Part shown: positions 16,801 to 27,013 of the stretch, piece by piece
How positions within the stretch are numbered: position 1 is the stretch's first letter
Layout of the letters: the number at the start of each line of letters is the position of its first letter
From: Arthrobacter_B citreus
GTDB lineage: Bacteria; Actinomycetota; Actinomycetes; Actinomycetales; Micrococcaceae
Assembly: GCF_042429235.1 (NCBI RefSeq)
Contig: NZ_JBHMBA010000008.1
Reading direction: 5' to 3' (one strand)
Length of the DNA: 64,000 nt
Translations under genes and position numbers: made by a program
The notes under the pieces: model-generated
Seen by the model: the letters and a program-made list of their open reading frames with translations, nothing else
Database searches by the model: none
Told to the model about the DNA's origin: nothing

Positions 16801-17184
16801 CTGGAAAACGACCGGGACAAGTTCGTGGCGATATTTGCGGGTTACACGGAAAACATGGAGCGGTTCCTCGACGCCAATCCGGGACTGCGCTCACGAATCC
16901 CGTTGACCATTGAGTTCCCCGACTACAGCCCGGAAGAGGTGGGCGAAATCGCTGCCGCGCATCTGGCGAAGAACTGGACGTTTGACAATGACGCGGTGGT
17001 TGGTGCGGCGGCGAAAGCCTATGCGGCTGCGGAGACGCGGGACAAATCCAATGGCCGATGGGCACGCATCTTTGCTGAACGGATCGAGACTGAGCACATT
17101 GAGTACTTGGCCGCCAACGGCATCACCGGCAGCACGATGAAGCGGATTCCCTCAGCCGTCATCGAATCCTTGCAGCACACCTAG
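13843..17184 (+). CDS. Tandem beta-helix / tandem CbxX-CfxQ AAA+ ATPase protein
   Basis: A 1113-residue protein starting at GTG 13843, with AAGGAG about nine bases upstream (a TTG at 13822 is possible). Residues 1 to about 520 contain no catalytic motif but read as two homologous right-handed beta-helix halves: short hydrophobic strands with turns, and S-S-L-G-W at both 147-151 and 421-425. A Cys/Pro linker (about 525-574) follows. AAA+ domain 1 (about 575-835) has Walker A G-N-P-G-T-G-K-T-T at 624-632 and Asp687/Glu688. Domain 2 (about 847-1113) has Walker A at 898-906 and Asp961/Glu962. Both carry the G-L-x-S-R motif of the CbxX/CfxQ family, which includes SpoVK, Rubisco activase and EccA. 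No signal peptide, TPR region or type VII secretion genes are present. Base composition is visibly less GC-rich than its neighbours. The cellular role is unknown. Confidence 0.9.
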   Translation: MTKIRVSNDRFGLNLLGALGRYKEGDVLAVREGEYTVDSVNLVNVRMVGVGDPAKIIIRGQLNIYGACNISNVTIQAHPFHNAIFVNRPDARVELDFCHVYGEPALKYPAIFASGGTIVMRQGDVHQGKLSRAVFIERNAEFRAFHSSLGWVHVDGSRAFLTNAKASTIVCQNRGRVEALESLEMSPDEDQRSLVIQGESACSVEWLRAPYGPWEGLCDESYLHIGGIEMPAGASFLVFKEGQGVVESGSSSLVVRGAEAVPEVPGPPAPKVVLWQLKDARDFQTVIAPQLNPGDTIVLEEGEYFLEEFDNWLAIGIDIMGKGRAEKTIINGSLLIMEGCDVAVANLTLRPAADRNALLMETANSVSMTNVIFESRDSEFPAVCIRNGTATMTRCFVVASPDAERGLVDIGSGAHLDATDSSLGWLRVWDRSSAQLSTCSSLQVWAWDHASVTGSGHVIEPNSCSLRQVLSGEESAVHFDQVATAAEYFEGFASGGSLTIQWLDIPDGGSASILFEDHAQVDVTGREISFDDLDVSAGGDELPGDVPEQSDFAEVPSCSVPAPCPVSSDVACNADPLAEILSLTGLEKVKDQVQSFVRMVQFNQERQKQGLKATGFSMHSLFLGNPGTGKTTVARLLGKALFSANAIRRDIFVEAGRRDLVGEHLGSSANLTQKVLESARGGVLFIDEAYSLYQKDNNTFGQEAVDTLLTYMENNREDIVVIYAGYTDRMQDFLNMNPGLKSRVPNRFDFEDYSPAEVAEIGYRSLMQDDYTVDEAIYHRAVAGAYSRSTDKSNGRWVRNFNEDLVKEMARRVFSSNSSSSYDLAGITVEDVFNLTGGDSGARGENTQLLLDQLDSLVGLAPVKEWIRKLVNRVRVDQQRIELEGTVSRPTYHMVFAGNPGTGKTTVAKIIAQLFYNLGILAHATVKEVDRSSLVGGWIGHTEEKTSKAINESMGGVLFVDEAYQLNLESSANDFGKQAIETLLPRLENDRDKFVAIFAGYTENMERFLDANPGLRSRIPLTIEFPDYSPEEVGEIAAAHLAKNWTFDNDAVVGAAAKAYAAAETRDKSNGRWARIFAERIETEHIEYLAANGITGSTMKRIPSAVIESLQHT

Positions 17185-17286
17185 GCACCCCGGCGGCTTT
17201 CGGGCATTCGTTGTGCCCAAACATTTCCGCGGTGTGCAATTATCACAAGGTGTGCGACCGACGCCATATCGTCCCGGGGAGCAAGA

Positions 17287-19098
17287 ATGCGTTTGAACCG
17301 CCTGACCAAGCTGGCTGCCGCCGGCGCCGCGGCCGTCCTGGCCCTGGGTGCCTGCACGCCCGAGGAAAGGGCAGCCGAGGAACTGCCGGGAGCATCTCCC
17401 AGTCCCGGCGGCGAAATCTCCGTGGCAGAGGCCGGCGTCCTCAGTTCCTTCAATCCGCAGTCGGCGGCGGCAAACACGGACATCAACCGCAAGCTCGCTT
17501 ATGCCACGCACTCCGGCTTCAACTACGTGGACAACAACTTGGAGGTCATCCCGCTGGAGGAGTTTGGAACCTACGAGCAGGTCTCCGAAGATCCCCTGAC
17601 GGTTAAGTACACGGTCAATGAAGGAGTGGCCTGGTCCGACGGGGCTCCGGTTGGTGCCGATGACATGATGCTGGCATGGGCCGCCGGTTCGGGATGGTTC
17701 GACGACGAACTCTTCGCCAACCCCGACGGACTCCCAACCTCGGGGAACCGCTACTTCGACTACGCCGGTTCCACCGAGGCCCTGCGCCTGACGGAGCTCC
17801 CCGAAATCGGAGATGACAACCGGTCCATCACCATGACCTATTCCGAGCCCTACGCCGACTGGGAGACGGCTTTCGGGTCATTGTCCGACACCGGCGGAAT
17901 CGGAATGCCGGCGCACGTCGTGGCCCAGGGAGCCGGCCTGGCCGATGAAAAGGCGCTGACCAAACTGATTCTGGATACACCGGAAGGAAATCCGCTGGAC
18001 CCGGCACCGGTCAACCCGGAACTACGCGCAGTGGCCGACTACTGGAACACCGCCTTCAGTGCGCAGACCCTTCCCGAGGATCCTGCCCTCTACCTCTCAA
18101 ACGGACCCTTCATCGTCTCCGACATTAATCCGGGGCAGTCCGTGACCCTGGTCCGCAACGAGGACTACACCTGGGGCGCTGAGCCGAAACTGGACGAAAT
18201 CACTGTCCGGTTCCTCCAAGACCCCGCAGCCCAGGCGGCAGCCCTCAAGGACGGGTCCGTGGACATCATTTCCCCGCAGCCCGACGGCAGCACGCTCCCG
18301 GACCTCGAGGCCCTCGAAGCCCTGGGCAACGTCAACCTGCACCAGGGCAACCAGCTGGCCTATGACCACCTGGACCTGACGTTCGACGGCGTGTTTACCA
18401 CCGGCACTGTCCGCGAGGCGTTTATGAAGACCGTGCCCCGCCAGGAGATCGTTGAGTCCACCGTGCAGCGGCTGCTGCCGGACGTCCAACCCCTAAACTC
18501 CCAGGTTTTCCTGATGGACCAGACCGGATACGGGGAATCAGTGGCCGGGAACGGCTCAGACGACTTTGCGGAGGTGGACCTGGAACGGGCCCGGGAGCTG
18601 CTCGACGGCGGCACTCCCAGCGTCCGCATCCTCTATGACCGCGACAACGCCTACCGGGCTGAAGCCTTTCGCCTGATCAGTGAGTCCGCTTCCGAGGCCG
18701 GGTTTGAAATTATCGACGGCGGCCTTCCTGCGGGGGAGTGGGCGGCCGGTCTCGGATCCGGCACCTATGACGCGGTGATCTTTGGCTGGACTGCCAGCGG
18801 GGTGGGGGCCGCGGGGGTGCCGCAGGTGTTCCGCACCGGCGCCGCATCCAACTACAACGGCTTCTCCAGCTTTGAGGCCGACGACCTCATGACAGAGCTG
18901 GTGGCGGAAACAGACAACAGGCGCCGGGAGGAACTCCAGGCCGACATCGACCGGCTCATCTGGGAAGCCCGTTACGGCCTGCCGCTGTACCAGCTGCCGG
19001 GGTTGCAGGCGTCGGCGGACACGATCGAGGGTGTGGAGCACATGCCCAATTCCACCGGCGTGTGGTGGAACGTCTGGGAATGGAACGTGCTGCGTTAG
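17287..19098 (+). CDS. Oligopeptide ABC transporter substrate-binding lipoprotein (1)
   Basis: A 603-residue extracytoplasmic solute-binding protein of family 5 (DppA/OppA). It has a lipoprotein signal with lipobox L-A-L-G-A-C at Cys23, then the family's bi-lobed sequence: K-Y-T-V-N-E-G-V-A-W-S-D-G-A-P-V near 110-125, the P-F-I-V-S-D-I-N-P segment, and a C-terminal Y-G-L-P-L-Y-Q-L-P. GGGGAGCAAGA precedes the ATG. It probably delivers peptides to the permease/ATPase set downstream, or works alone with a distant one. It is longer than the second binding protein, and a 310-bp gap separates the two. Confidence 0.88.
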   Translation: MRLNRLTKLAAAGAAAVLALGACTPEERAAEELPGASPSPGGEISVAEAGVLSSFNPQSAAANTDINRKLAYATHSGFNYVDNNLEVIPLEEFGTYEQVSEDPLTVKYTVNEGVAWSDGAPVGADDMMLAWAAGSGWFDDELFANPDGLPTSGNRYFDYAGSTEALRLTELPEIGDDNRSITMTYSEPYADWETAFGSLSDTGGIGMPAHVVAQGAGLADEKALTKLILDTPEGNPLDPAPVNPELRAVADYWNTAFSAQTLPEDPALYLSNGPFIVSDINPGQSVTLVRNEDYTWGAEPKLDEITVRFLQDPAAQAAALKDGSVDIISPQPDGSTLPDLEALEALGNVNLHQGNQLAYDHLDLTFDGVFTTGTVREAFMKTVPRQEIVESTVQRLLPDVQPLNSQVFLMDQTGYGESVAGNGSDDFAEVDLERARELLDGGTPSVRILYDRDNAYRAEAFRLISESASEAGFEIIDGGLPAGEWAAGLGSGTYDAVIFGWTASGVGAAGVPQVFRTGAASNYNGFSSFEADDLMTELVAETDNRRREELQADIDRLIWEARYGLPLYQLPGLQASADTIEGVEHMPNSTGVWWNVWEWNVLR

Positions 19099-19408
19099 CC
19101 GCTGGCGTTTCGCTGCTGCGGCAGCGGAGTATGACATAGGTCACCCCTAAAACCTATAATTGCGTCGTAATGTGATTCCCGTATATCGAATCGTTACAGA
19201 CGCATGTCTTTCTATGTATTTCCTGCTAAGAAGGGCCGTTTTTCCTCCTTGACGGTGCCCGCAGGTGTCCAAGCGGTCATTTGCACCTTCCCGAAGTGAG
19301 TACGGTATGGGCCGAAAGCAATTGCTTTTGATCTTGTGAGTCGGCTCACTGCTAGAGGGCCGCACTGCCGGACGTCATGCGTCCGGAGTTAGAAACTAAG
19401 GAGGCGGA
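19099..19408. other. AT-rich intergenic region / leader before second binding protein
   Basis: No gene is seen. The first half is unusually AT-rich for this genome and likely holds the promoter, but no clear -35/-10 pair could be fixed. Two hairpins lie near the end: GTGAG/CTCAC (19336-19349) and a 7-bp perfect stem at 19368-19386, just before the strong AAGGAGG ribosome site. Confidence 0.5.
19368..19386 (+). promoter_or_regulatory. Hairpin just upstream of ribosome site
   Basis: CCGGACG (19368-19374) pairs perfectly with 19380-19386 around a 5-nt loop, about 10 bp before AAGGAGG. It could stabilise the leader of the binding-protein mRNA or affect its translation. Confidence 0.35.
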
Positions 19409-21052
19409 ATGCGCTCCCCACGCACTCCCAAACTACTCAGCGTTGCAGCCGTTGCCCTTTTAGCACTCACGGCTTGCGGCGGCGGAGACAGCTCGGCAGA
19501 TGCCGGTGCGGAAGGTGACACCAGCCGTGTCATCATTGCCGACGGCTCGGAGCCCCAGTCCCCGCTGATCCCCACGGACACCAGCGAGGTGGGCGGCGGA
19601 GCGATCCTTGACCTGATCTTCGTTGGCCTGGTCAGCTACGACGCCGACGGCACCCCGGTGAACGAGATGGCCGAGTCGATCGATACCGAGGACTCCCAGC
19701 TCTACACCATCAAGCTGAAGGAGGGTAAGACCTTCACTAACGGTGATCCCGTCACTTCCGCATCCTTCGTTGACGCCTGGAACTTCGGCGCCGCCGCGAA
19801 GAACGCCCAGAAGTCCGGAACCTTCTTCGACAGCATCGAAGGCTACGACGAGGCCAGCGCCGCAGGTTCCACTGTGGAAACCATGTCCGGGCTGACCATC
19901 GTTGACGACACCACGTTCACGGTGAAGCTGAAGCAGGCTGAATCCGACTGGCCGCTGCGCCTGGGTTACAGCGCCTTTGCGCCGATGCCGGCAGCAGCAC
20001 TGGCGGATCCCGCAACCTACGGTGAAAACCCCGTGGGCAACGGTCCGTACATGTTCGACGGTGAAGGCGCCTGGGAGCACAACCAGCAGATCCGGCTGGT
20101 TCCGAACGAGGACTACGACGGCCCGCAGAAGGCCCAGAACGCAGGAATCACGTTCAAGATCTACCAGAGCGACACCACCGCCTACCAGGACCTGATCTCC
20201 GACAACCTGGATGTCCTCAAGACCATCCCGACGTCCGACATCAAGAACTTCAAGTCTGACCTTGGCGAGGAGCGCTCCACGGAGTCGATCTATGCCGGGA
20301 ACCAGACCATCTCCATTCCGTACTACCTGGAGAACTGGAGCGGCGAGGCCGGCAAGCTGCGCCGCCAGGCCCTCTCCATGGCCATCAACCGCGAAGAGAT
20401 CACGGACGTGATCTTCAACGGCGGCCGGACCCCGGCCGAGGACTTCACGGCACCGATGCTGGACGGTTTCGACGGCGACCTCCCGGGCAGCGAAAACCTG
20501 GAGTTCAACCCGGAAGAGGCCAAGAAGGTGTGGGCCGAAGCGGAGAAGATTTCCCCGTACGACGAGTCCAAGCCCCTGAGCATCGTGTACAACGCGGACA
20601 AGGGCGATCACAAGACCTGGGTTGAAGCCGTAGTCAACGGTGTCAAGAACAACCTCGGCATTGAGATCAGCGGTCAGCCGAAGTCCACGTTCAAGGAAGC
20701 CCGGACAGAGGCAAATGCCGGCGAGCTCACCGGAGCCATCCGCTCCGGCTGGCAGGCCGACTACCCGTCGCTGTACAACTTCCTTGGCCCGATCTTCATC
20801 GAGGGTGCAGGCTCCAATGATGCACGGTACGCCAACCCCGAGTTCGAAGCCCTGCTGACCGATGGTCTGGCGGCTCCGAGCGTCGAAGAAGGCACCGAGA
20901 TCATGAACCAGGCGCAGGAAATGCTCCTGGAAGACCTGCCCGCCATCCCCCTGTGGTACCAGCATGCCCAGGGCGGCTGGAGCAACAACGTAACCAACGT
21001 TGAGTTCGGCTGGGACGGCGTCCCGCTCTATTACGCCATCACCGGCAAGTAA
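19409..21052 (+). CDS. Oligopeptide ABC transporter substrate-binding lipoprotein (2)
   Basis: A 547-residue family 5 solute-binding lipoprotein, shorter than its neighbour. The signal ends in the lipobox L-A-L-T-A-C at Cys23, followed by a Gly/Ser/Asp-rich tether. The body shows I-K-L-K-E-G-K-T-F-T-N-G-D-P-V near 90-105 and N-P-V-G-N-G-P-Y near 207-214, both typical of OppA/DppA. A strong AAGGAGG precedes the ATG. It is the first gene of the permease operon. A strong hairpin after its stop probably makes most transcripts end here, giving more binding protein than permease. Confidence 0.92.
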   Translation: MRSPRTPKLLSVAAVALLALTACGGGDSSADAGAEGDTSRVIIADGSEPQSPLIPTDTSEVGGGAILDLIFVGLVSYDADGTPVNEMAESIDTEDSQLYTIKLKEGKTFTNGDPVTSASFVDAWNFGAAAKNAQKSGTFFDSIEGYDEASAAGSTVETMSGLTIVDDTTFTVKLKQAESDWPLRLGYSAFAPMPAAALADPATYGENPVGNGPYMFDGEGAWEHNQQIRLVPNEDYDGPQKAQNAGITFKIYQSDTTAYQDLISDNLDVLKTIPTSDIKNFKSDLGEERSTESIYAGNQTISIPYYLENWSGEAGKLRRQALSMAINREEITDVIFNGGRTPAEDFTAPMLDGFDGDLPGSENLEFNPEEAKKVWAEAEKISPYDESKPLSIVYNADKGDHKTWVEAVVNGVKNNLGIEISGQPKSTFKEARTEANAGELTGAIRSGWQADYPSLYNFLGPIFIEGAGSNDARYANPEFEALLTDGLAAPSVEEGTEIMNQAQEMLLEDLPAIPLWYQHAQGGWSNNVTNVEFGWDGVPLYYAITGK

Positions 21053-21061
21053 TTCCTCACA

Positions 21062-21099
21062 GCCCAGGGCCCGGCTGCACCGCAGCCGGGCCCTTGGGC
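21062..21099 (+). terminator. Attenuator hairpin between binding protein and permease genes
   Basis: A 12-bp perfect GC-rich stem (21067-21078 with 21082-21093, loop ACC) extends to about 17 bp with one bulged T. There is no T-run, so partial read-through into the permease genes is likely. Confidence 0.65.
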
Positions 21100-21179
21100 C
21101 GCTCCAATGTAAAGGTGCTCTTTAGAATGAGTTTCACCAACCCCCCTCAGCGTGCGTTTTCCGCACCGGGAGACATCTG

Positions 21180-22106
21180 ATGGCCGGATATGTTCTCAGG
21201 CGTTTCCTGCAGTTAATTCCCGTTTTCCTGGGTGCAACGCTGCTTCTGTACTTCCTGGTGTTCAGCCTTCCCGGGGATGCAACGGCGGCCATCTGCGGCG
21301 AAAAGGGCTGCACCCCAGCCGTCGAAGCGTCCCTGCGGGCCCAGTACAACCTGGACCAGCCGTTCTGGGTGCAGTACTTCCTGTACCTCAAAGGCGTGCT
21401 GACCTTCGACCTCGGCACCAACTTTGCCGGCCGGGAAATTGCCACGATCATTGGTGAGGTTTTCCCCACCACCGCAAAGCTGGCCCTCATGGCCCTGGCG
21501 TTTGAAGCAGTGTTCGGCATCGCTTTCGGTCTGTTCGCGGGCCTGCGCAAGGGCAAGCTCTTCGACTCCACGGTCCTGGTCCTGTCCCTGATCGTCATTG
21601 CCGTTCCCATCTTCGTGCTCGGCTTCCTGATGCAGTTCGTATTCGGCGTTAAGCTCGCGTGGACCACTCCGACGGTCAGCGGCGATGCGGGATTCACCGG
21701 ACTGCTGCTGCCGGCCATCGTTCTGGGTTTGGTGTCCTTCGCCTACGTGCTGCGCCTGACCCGGACCAGCGTCATCGAGAACGCCAACGCCGACTATGTC
21801 CGCACGGCTACGGCCAAGGGCCTGAGCCGTCCGCGCGTGGTGACCGTGCATATTCTCCGAAACTCGATGATTCCGGTCGCCACCTTCCTGGGCGCCGATC
21901 TTGGGGCCCTGATGGGCGGTGCGATCGTGACCGAGGGAATCTTCAACGTCAACGGCGTGGGCAACACCCTGTACCGCGCCGTGCTCAATGGTGAGGCTCC
22001 GGTGGTCGTTTCAATCGTCACCGTGCTCATCCTGATTTTTTGCCTCGCCAACCTGTTGGTAGACCTGCTGTACGCGTGGCTGGACCCGAGGATTCGATAT
22101 GCCTGA
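21180..22106 (+). CDS. Oligopeptide ABC transporter permease, DppB type
   Basis: A 308-residue inner-membrane permease with the DppB/OppB layout. The N-terminal helix V-L-R-R-F-L-Q-L-I-P is followed by a large extracytoplasmic loop (about 35-95) containing C-G-E-K-G-C, then five more helices. The EAA loop that contacts the ATPase is seen at D-Y-V-R-T-A-T-A-K-G-L-S. It forms the transport channel with the next permease. It overlaps that gene by 8 bp, so they are surely co-translated. GGGAGACATCTG precedes the ATG. Confidence 0.93.
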   Translation: MAGYVLRRFLQLIPVFLGATLLLYFLVFSLPGDATAAICGEKGCTPAVEASLRAQYNLDQPFWVQYFLYLKGVLTFDLGTNFAGREIATIIGEVFPTTAKLALMALAFEAVFGIAFGLFAGLRKGKLFDSTVLVLSLIVIAVPIFVLGFLMQFVFGVKLAWTTPTVSGDAGFTGLLLPAIVLGLVSFAYVLRLTRTSVIENANADYVRTATAKGLSRPRVVTVHILRNSMIPVATFLGADLGALMGGAIVTEGIFNVNGVGNTLYRAVLNGEAPVVVSIVTVLILIFCLANLLVDLLYAWLDPRIRYA

Positions 22107-23088
22107 GAATAACCAAGTAACCCCCGCCGTCCGCGGCAAGGTGTCCGCATACCCCATCGAGCACTTCGTGGCGGACCTGGACGAGACACCCGTGGTGCCC
22201 GTCGACAGCTCGACCGCCGACGGCGCTCCCCGCAGCCTGTGGAGCGAAGCCTGGCGCAGCCTGCGCAAGCAGCCGCTGTTCATCATCAGCGCCCTGCTGC
22301 TGCTGATGGTCCTCGTGGTGGCCCTGTTCCCGGGGCTGTTCACCAATCAGCAGCCCAATGACAACTGCCTGCTGGCCAATTCCGACGGCGGTCCCGCCCC
22401 GGGACACCCGCTCGGCTTCACGCTTCAGGGCTGCGACATCCTGGCCCGCGTCGTGTACGGAACCCGTTCCTCGCTCATGGTCGGCCTCTTCGCCACCCTC
22501 GGCGTCGTCGTGGTTGGCGGCCTGATCGGCGCCTTCGCCGGTTTCTTCGGCGGATGGGTGGATGCCGTCCTGGCCCGCCTGGGCGACATCTTCTTTGCGC
22601 TGCCGCTGATCCTTGGCGCCATCGTCGTCGTTCAGCTCCCGTTCTTCCGCGAGAACCGCAACGTGTGGACGATGGTCCTGATCCTGGTGGCCTTCGGCTG
22701 GCCGCAGGTGGCCCGCATTACCCGCGGCGCGGTGCTGGAAATCCGCAATGCAGACTTCGTCACCGCTGCGCGGTCGCTCGGCGTTTCACGCATGTCGGCC
22801 CTCGTTAAGCACGTCATTCCCAACGCCGTGGCACCGGTCATCGTTATCGCGACCATTTCGTTGGGCACCTTCATCGTGGCCGAATCGACCCTGTCCTTCC
22901 TGGGCATCGGCCTGCCGCCGGACGTCATGTCCTGGGGCAACGACATTTTCTCCGCGAAGCCGTCCCTGCGCAGCAACCCGCTGGCGATGTTCTGGCCCGG
23001 CCTGGCACTTTCCCTTACCGTGCTGTCCTTCATCATGCTCGGTGATGCCCTGCGGGATGCGCTCGACCCCAAGTCGCGCAAGCGATGA
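22099..23088 (+). CDS. Oligopeptide ABC transporter permease, DppC type
   Basis: A 329-residue DppC/OppC-type permease. About 60 polar cytoplasmic residues precede the first helix (about 67-85). The G-C-D-I-L-A-R-V-V-Y-G-T-R-S-S motif near 112-126 is the typical DppC signature (usually G-T-D-x-x-G-R-D...), here with Cys in place of Thr. The EAA loop is D-F-V-T-A-A-R-S-L-G-V-S. Five to six helices follow in all. It pairs with the upstream permease and overlaps the ATPase gene by ATGA. Confidence 0.93.
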   Translation: MPENNQVTPAVRGKVSAYPIEHFVADLDETPVVPVDSSTADGAPRSLWSEAWRSLRKQPLFIISALLLLMVLVVALFPGLFTNQQPNDNCLLANSDGGPAPGHPLGFTLQGCDILARVVYGTRSSLMVGLFATLGVVVVGGLIGAFAGFFGGWVDAVLARLGDIFFALPLILGAIVVVQLPFFRENRNVWTMVLILVAFGWPQVARITRGAVLEIRNADFVTAARSLGVSRMSALVKHVIPNAVAPVIVIATISLGTFIVAESTLSFLGIGLPPDVMSWGNDIFSAKPSLRSNPLAMFWPGLALSLTVLSFIMLGDALRDALDPKSRKR

Positions 23089-24809
23089 CTAAGGATGTGA
23101 CCATGTCCACGAACGCCACGCCACAGGCACCGTCCCGGGACGGGCAGCCGCAGCCGCTGCTTGAACTGCGGGATCTCGCCATTACGTTCAAAACCAACAA
23201 CGGCGATGTGCCGGCCGTGCGCAAAGCGCACCTGACCATCATGCCCGGCGAGACCGTAGCCATCGTCGGCGAGTCCGGATCGGGCAAATCGACGACGGCG
23301 CTGGCCGCCATCGGCCTGCTGCCTTCCAACGGCGCCGTTTCCGGCGGAAGCATTATCTTCGACGGTGAGGACATCACCCATGCGAGCGAAAAGCGCATCA
23401 TTGAGCTGCGCGGCTCCTCCATCGGCATGGTCCCCCAGGACCCGATGTCCAACCTGAACCCGGTATGGAAAATCGGTTACCAGGTAAAGGAGACGCTGCG
23501 GGCCAACGGCCTGCCGCACGATGCCAAGGACGTTGCCCAGGTCCTGACCGAAGCCGGCCTGCCGGATGCCGCGGAACGGGCCAACCAGTATCCGCACGAG
23601 TTCTCCGGCGGCATGCGCCAGCGCGCGCTGATCGCCATCGGCCTGTCCTGCCGCCCGCGCCTGCTCATCGCCGATGAGCCGACGTCGGCCCTGGACGTGA
23701 CCGTGCAGCGCCAGATCCTTGATCACCTGGACCGCATGACGGACGAGCTGGGGACTGCGGTCCTGCTCATCACCCACGATTTGGGCCTCGCCGCAGAACG
23801 CGCGCACAAGGTGGTGGTGATGTACAAGGGCCAGGTGGTGGAGTCCGGGCCCGCCCTGGAAATCCTCACCAACCCGCAGCACCCCTACACGCGCAAGCTG
23901 GTGGAATCGGCGCCGTCGCTGGCGTCCCGCCGGATCGAGGCGTCCCGGTCCCTCGGGGTGGAAAACGCCGACATACTTGCCGCCGGTGACGCGCCGGCCC
24001 GCACCGACAACGTCATCGAGGTGAAGCACCTTTCCAAGGTGTTCAACCTGCGCGGGGCACTGGGCAAGTCCACGGACTTCAAAGCCGTCGACGACGTGTC
24101 CTTCTCGATCCCGCGCGGCACCACCACCGCCGTCGTGGGAGAGTCCGGTTCCGGCAAATCGACAGTGGCCCGCATGGTCCTCGGACTCGAGAAGGCGACC
24201 GAAGGCGACATCCTGTTCGACGGCGTGGACATCACCACGCTGAGCCGGAAGAAGATGTTCGACTTCCGCCGCCGGGTGCAGCCGATCTTCCAGGATCCCT
24301 ACGGATCCCTGGATCCGATGTACAACATCTACCGGACCATCGAGGAGCCCCTGCGGGTGCACAACATCGGTGACGCCAAGAGCCGGGAGAAGAAGGTCCG
24401 AGCACTGCTGGACCAGGTCTCCCTGCCGGCGTCCATGATGCGGCGCTACCCGAATGAGCTGTCGGGCGGCCAGCGCCAGCGTGTTGCCATTGCCCGTGCC
24501 CTCGCGCTCGATCCTGAAGTGGTGATTTGCGACGAGGCCGTTTCGGCCCTGGACGTGCTGGTGCAGGCGCAGATCCTGAACCTCCTGGCCGACCTGCAGT
24601 CGGAACTGGGACTGAGCTACCTCTTCATCACGCACGACCTCGCCGTCGTGCGCCAGATCGCGGACCGGGTGTGCGTGATGCAGAAGGGGCGGATCGTTGA
24701 GACCGGGTCCACCGACGACGTCTTCGACAACCCGCAGAAGGAATACACCAGGGCGCTGCTGGCAGCCATCCCCGGTGCCGGACTGATGCTCCCGCCGCAG
24801 GTGGCCTAG
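23085..24809 (+). CDS. Fused DppD-DppF dipeptide/oligopeptide ABC transporter ATPase
   Basis: A 574-residue protein with two ABC ATPase domains in one chain. Domain 1 (about 25-285) has Walker A G-E-S-G-S-G-K-S-T at 62-70 and the signature F-S-G-G-M-R-Q-R. Domain 2 (about 308-560) has Walker A at 352-360 and L-S-G-G-Q-R-Q-R. Both have D-E-A/P Walker B motifs and the oligopeptide C-terminal segments (P-Q-H-P-Y-T-R, and P-Q-K-E-Y-T-R in domain 2). It energises the DppBC permeases. ATG 23085 overlaps the permease stop; ATG 23103 has a better AAGGA site and may be used instead. A strong terminator follows. Confidence 0.93.
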   Translation: MTKDVTMSTNATPQAPSRDGQPQPLLELRDLAITFKTNNGDVPAVRKAHLTIMPGETVAIVGESGSGKSTTALAAIGLLPSNGAVSGGSIIFDGEDITHASEKRIIELRGSSIGMVPQDPMSNLNPVWKIGYQVKETLRANGLPHDAKDVAQVLTEAGLPDAAERANQYPHEFSGGMRQRALIAIGLSCRPRLLIADEPTSALDVTVQRQILDHLDRMTDELGTAVLLITHDLGLAAERAHKVVVMYKGQVVESGPALEILTNPQHPYTRKLVESAPSLASRRIEASRSLGVENADILAAGDAPARTDNVIEVKHLSKVFNLRGALGKSTDFKAVDDVSFSIPRGTTTAVVGESGSGKSTVARMVLGLEKATEGDILFDGVDITTLSRKKMFDFRRRVQPIFQDPYGSLDPMYNIYRTIEEPLRVHNIGDAKSREKKVRALLDQVSLPASMMRRYPNELSGGQRQRVAIARALALDPEVVICDEAVSALDVLVQAQILNLLADLQSELGLSYLFITHDLAVVRQIADRVCVMQKGRIVETGSTDDVFDNPQKEYTRALLAAIPGAGLMLPPQVA

Positions 24810-24835
24810 GAGCCCGGATAACGTGCAGCAACACT

Positions 24836-24870
24836 GGAAGGCAGGCAGCCGTGACGGCTGCCTGCCTTCC
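24836..24870 (+). terminator. Terminator after dipeptide transporter operon
   Basis: A 15-bp perfect stem (24836-24850 with 24856-24870) with a GTGAC loop lies 27 bp after the ATPase stop. Confidence 0.8.
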
Positions 24871-25074
24871 GCCGCATCCGGTCCATTAGGGAACTTATGG
24901 TCTTCGGATTAGAATAGAAGCGTGCCCGCTGACGGCGGCGCCTTCGGTACATTCTTACGGAGCATACGTGTATAGCGGGATTCGTACAGAACGGCCGGAT
25001 TGACCCGGGGGAGAACACCCCGGGCTACCGTGCACCACCTTCGAACTTATCTCCTATGAATTGAGTCCTCACGC
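24871..25074 (+). promoter_or_regulatory. Promoter/leader region of typA
   Basis: A possible -10 box TAGAAT (24910-24915) sits in an AT-rich stretch about 160 bp before the start; the -35 box is poor. The remaining leader is GC-rich with no conserved element recognised. Confidence 0.3.
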
Positions 25075-26997
<1,923 letters not shown>

Positions 26998-27013
26998 CAG
27001 CATCACCGTTGCA

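Noticed and set aside
13843..17184. Reading the AAA+ gene as EccA of a type VII secretion system
   Set aside because: The N-terminus lacks TPR repeats, and no EccB, EccC, EccD or WXG100 genes are near.
22632..24635. A 667-codon open frame antisense to the dppC and dppDF genes
   Set aside because: Its sequence is a Gly/Arg/His-rich shadow of the two genes, with no domains and no ribosome site.
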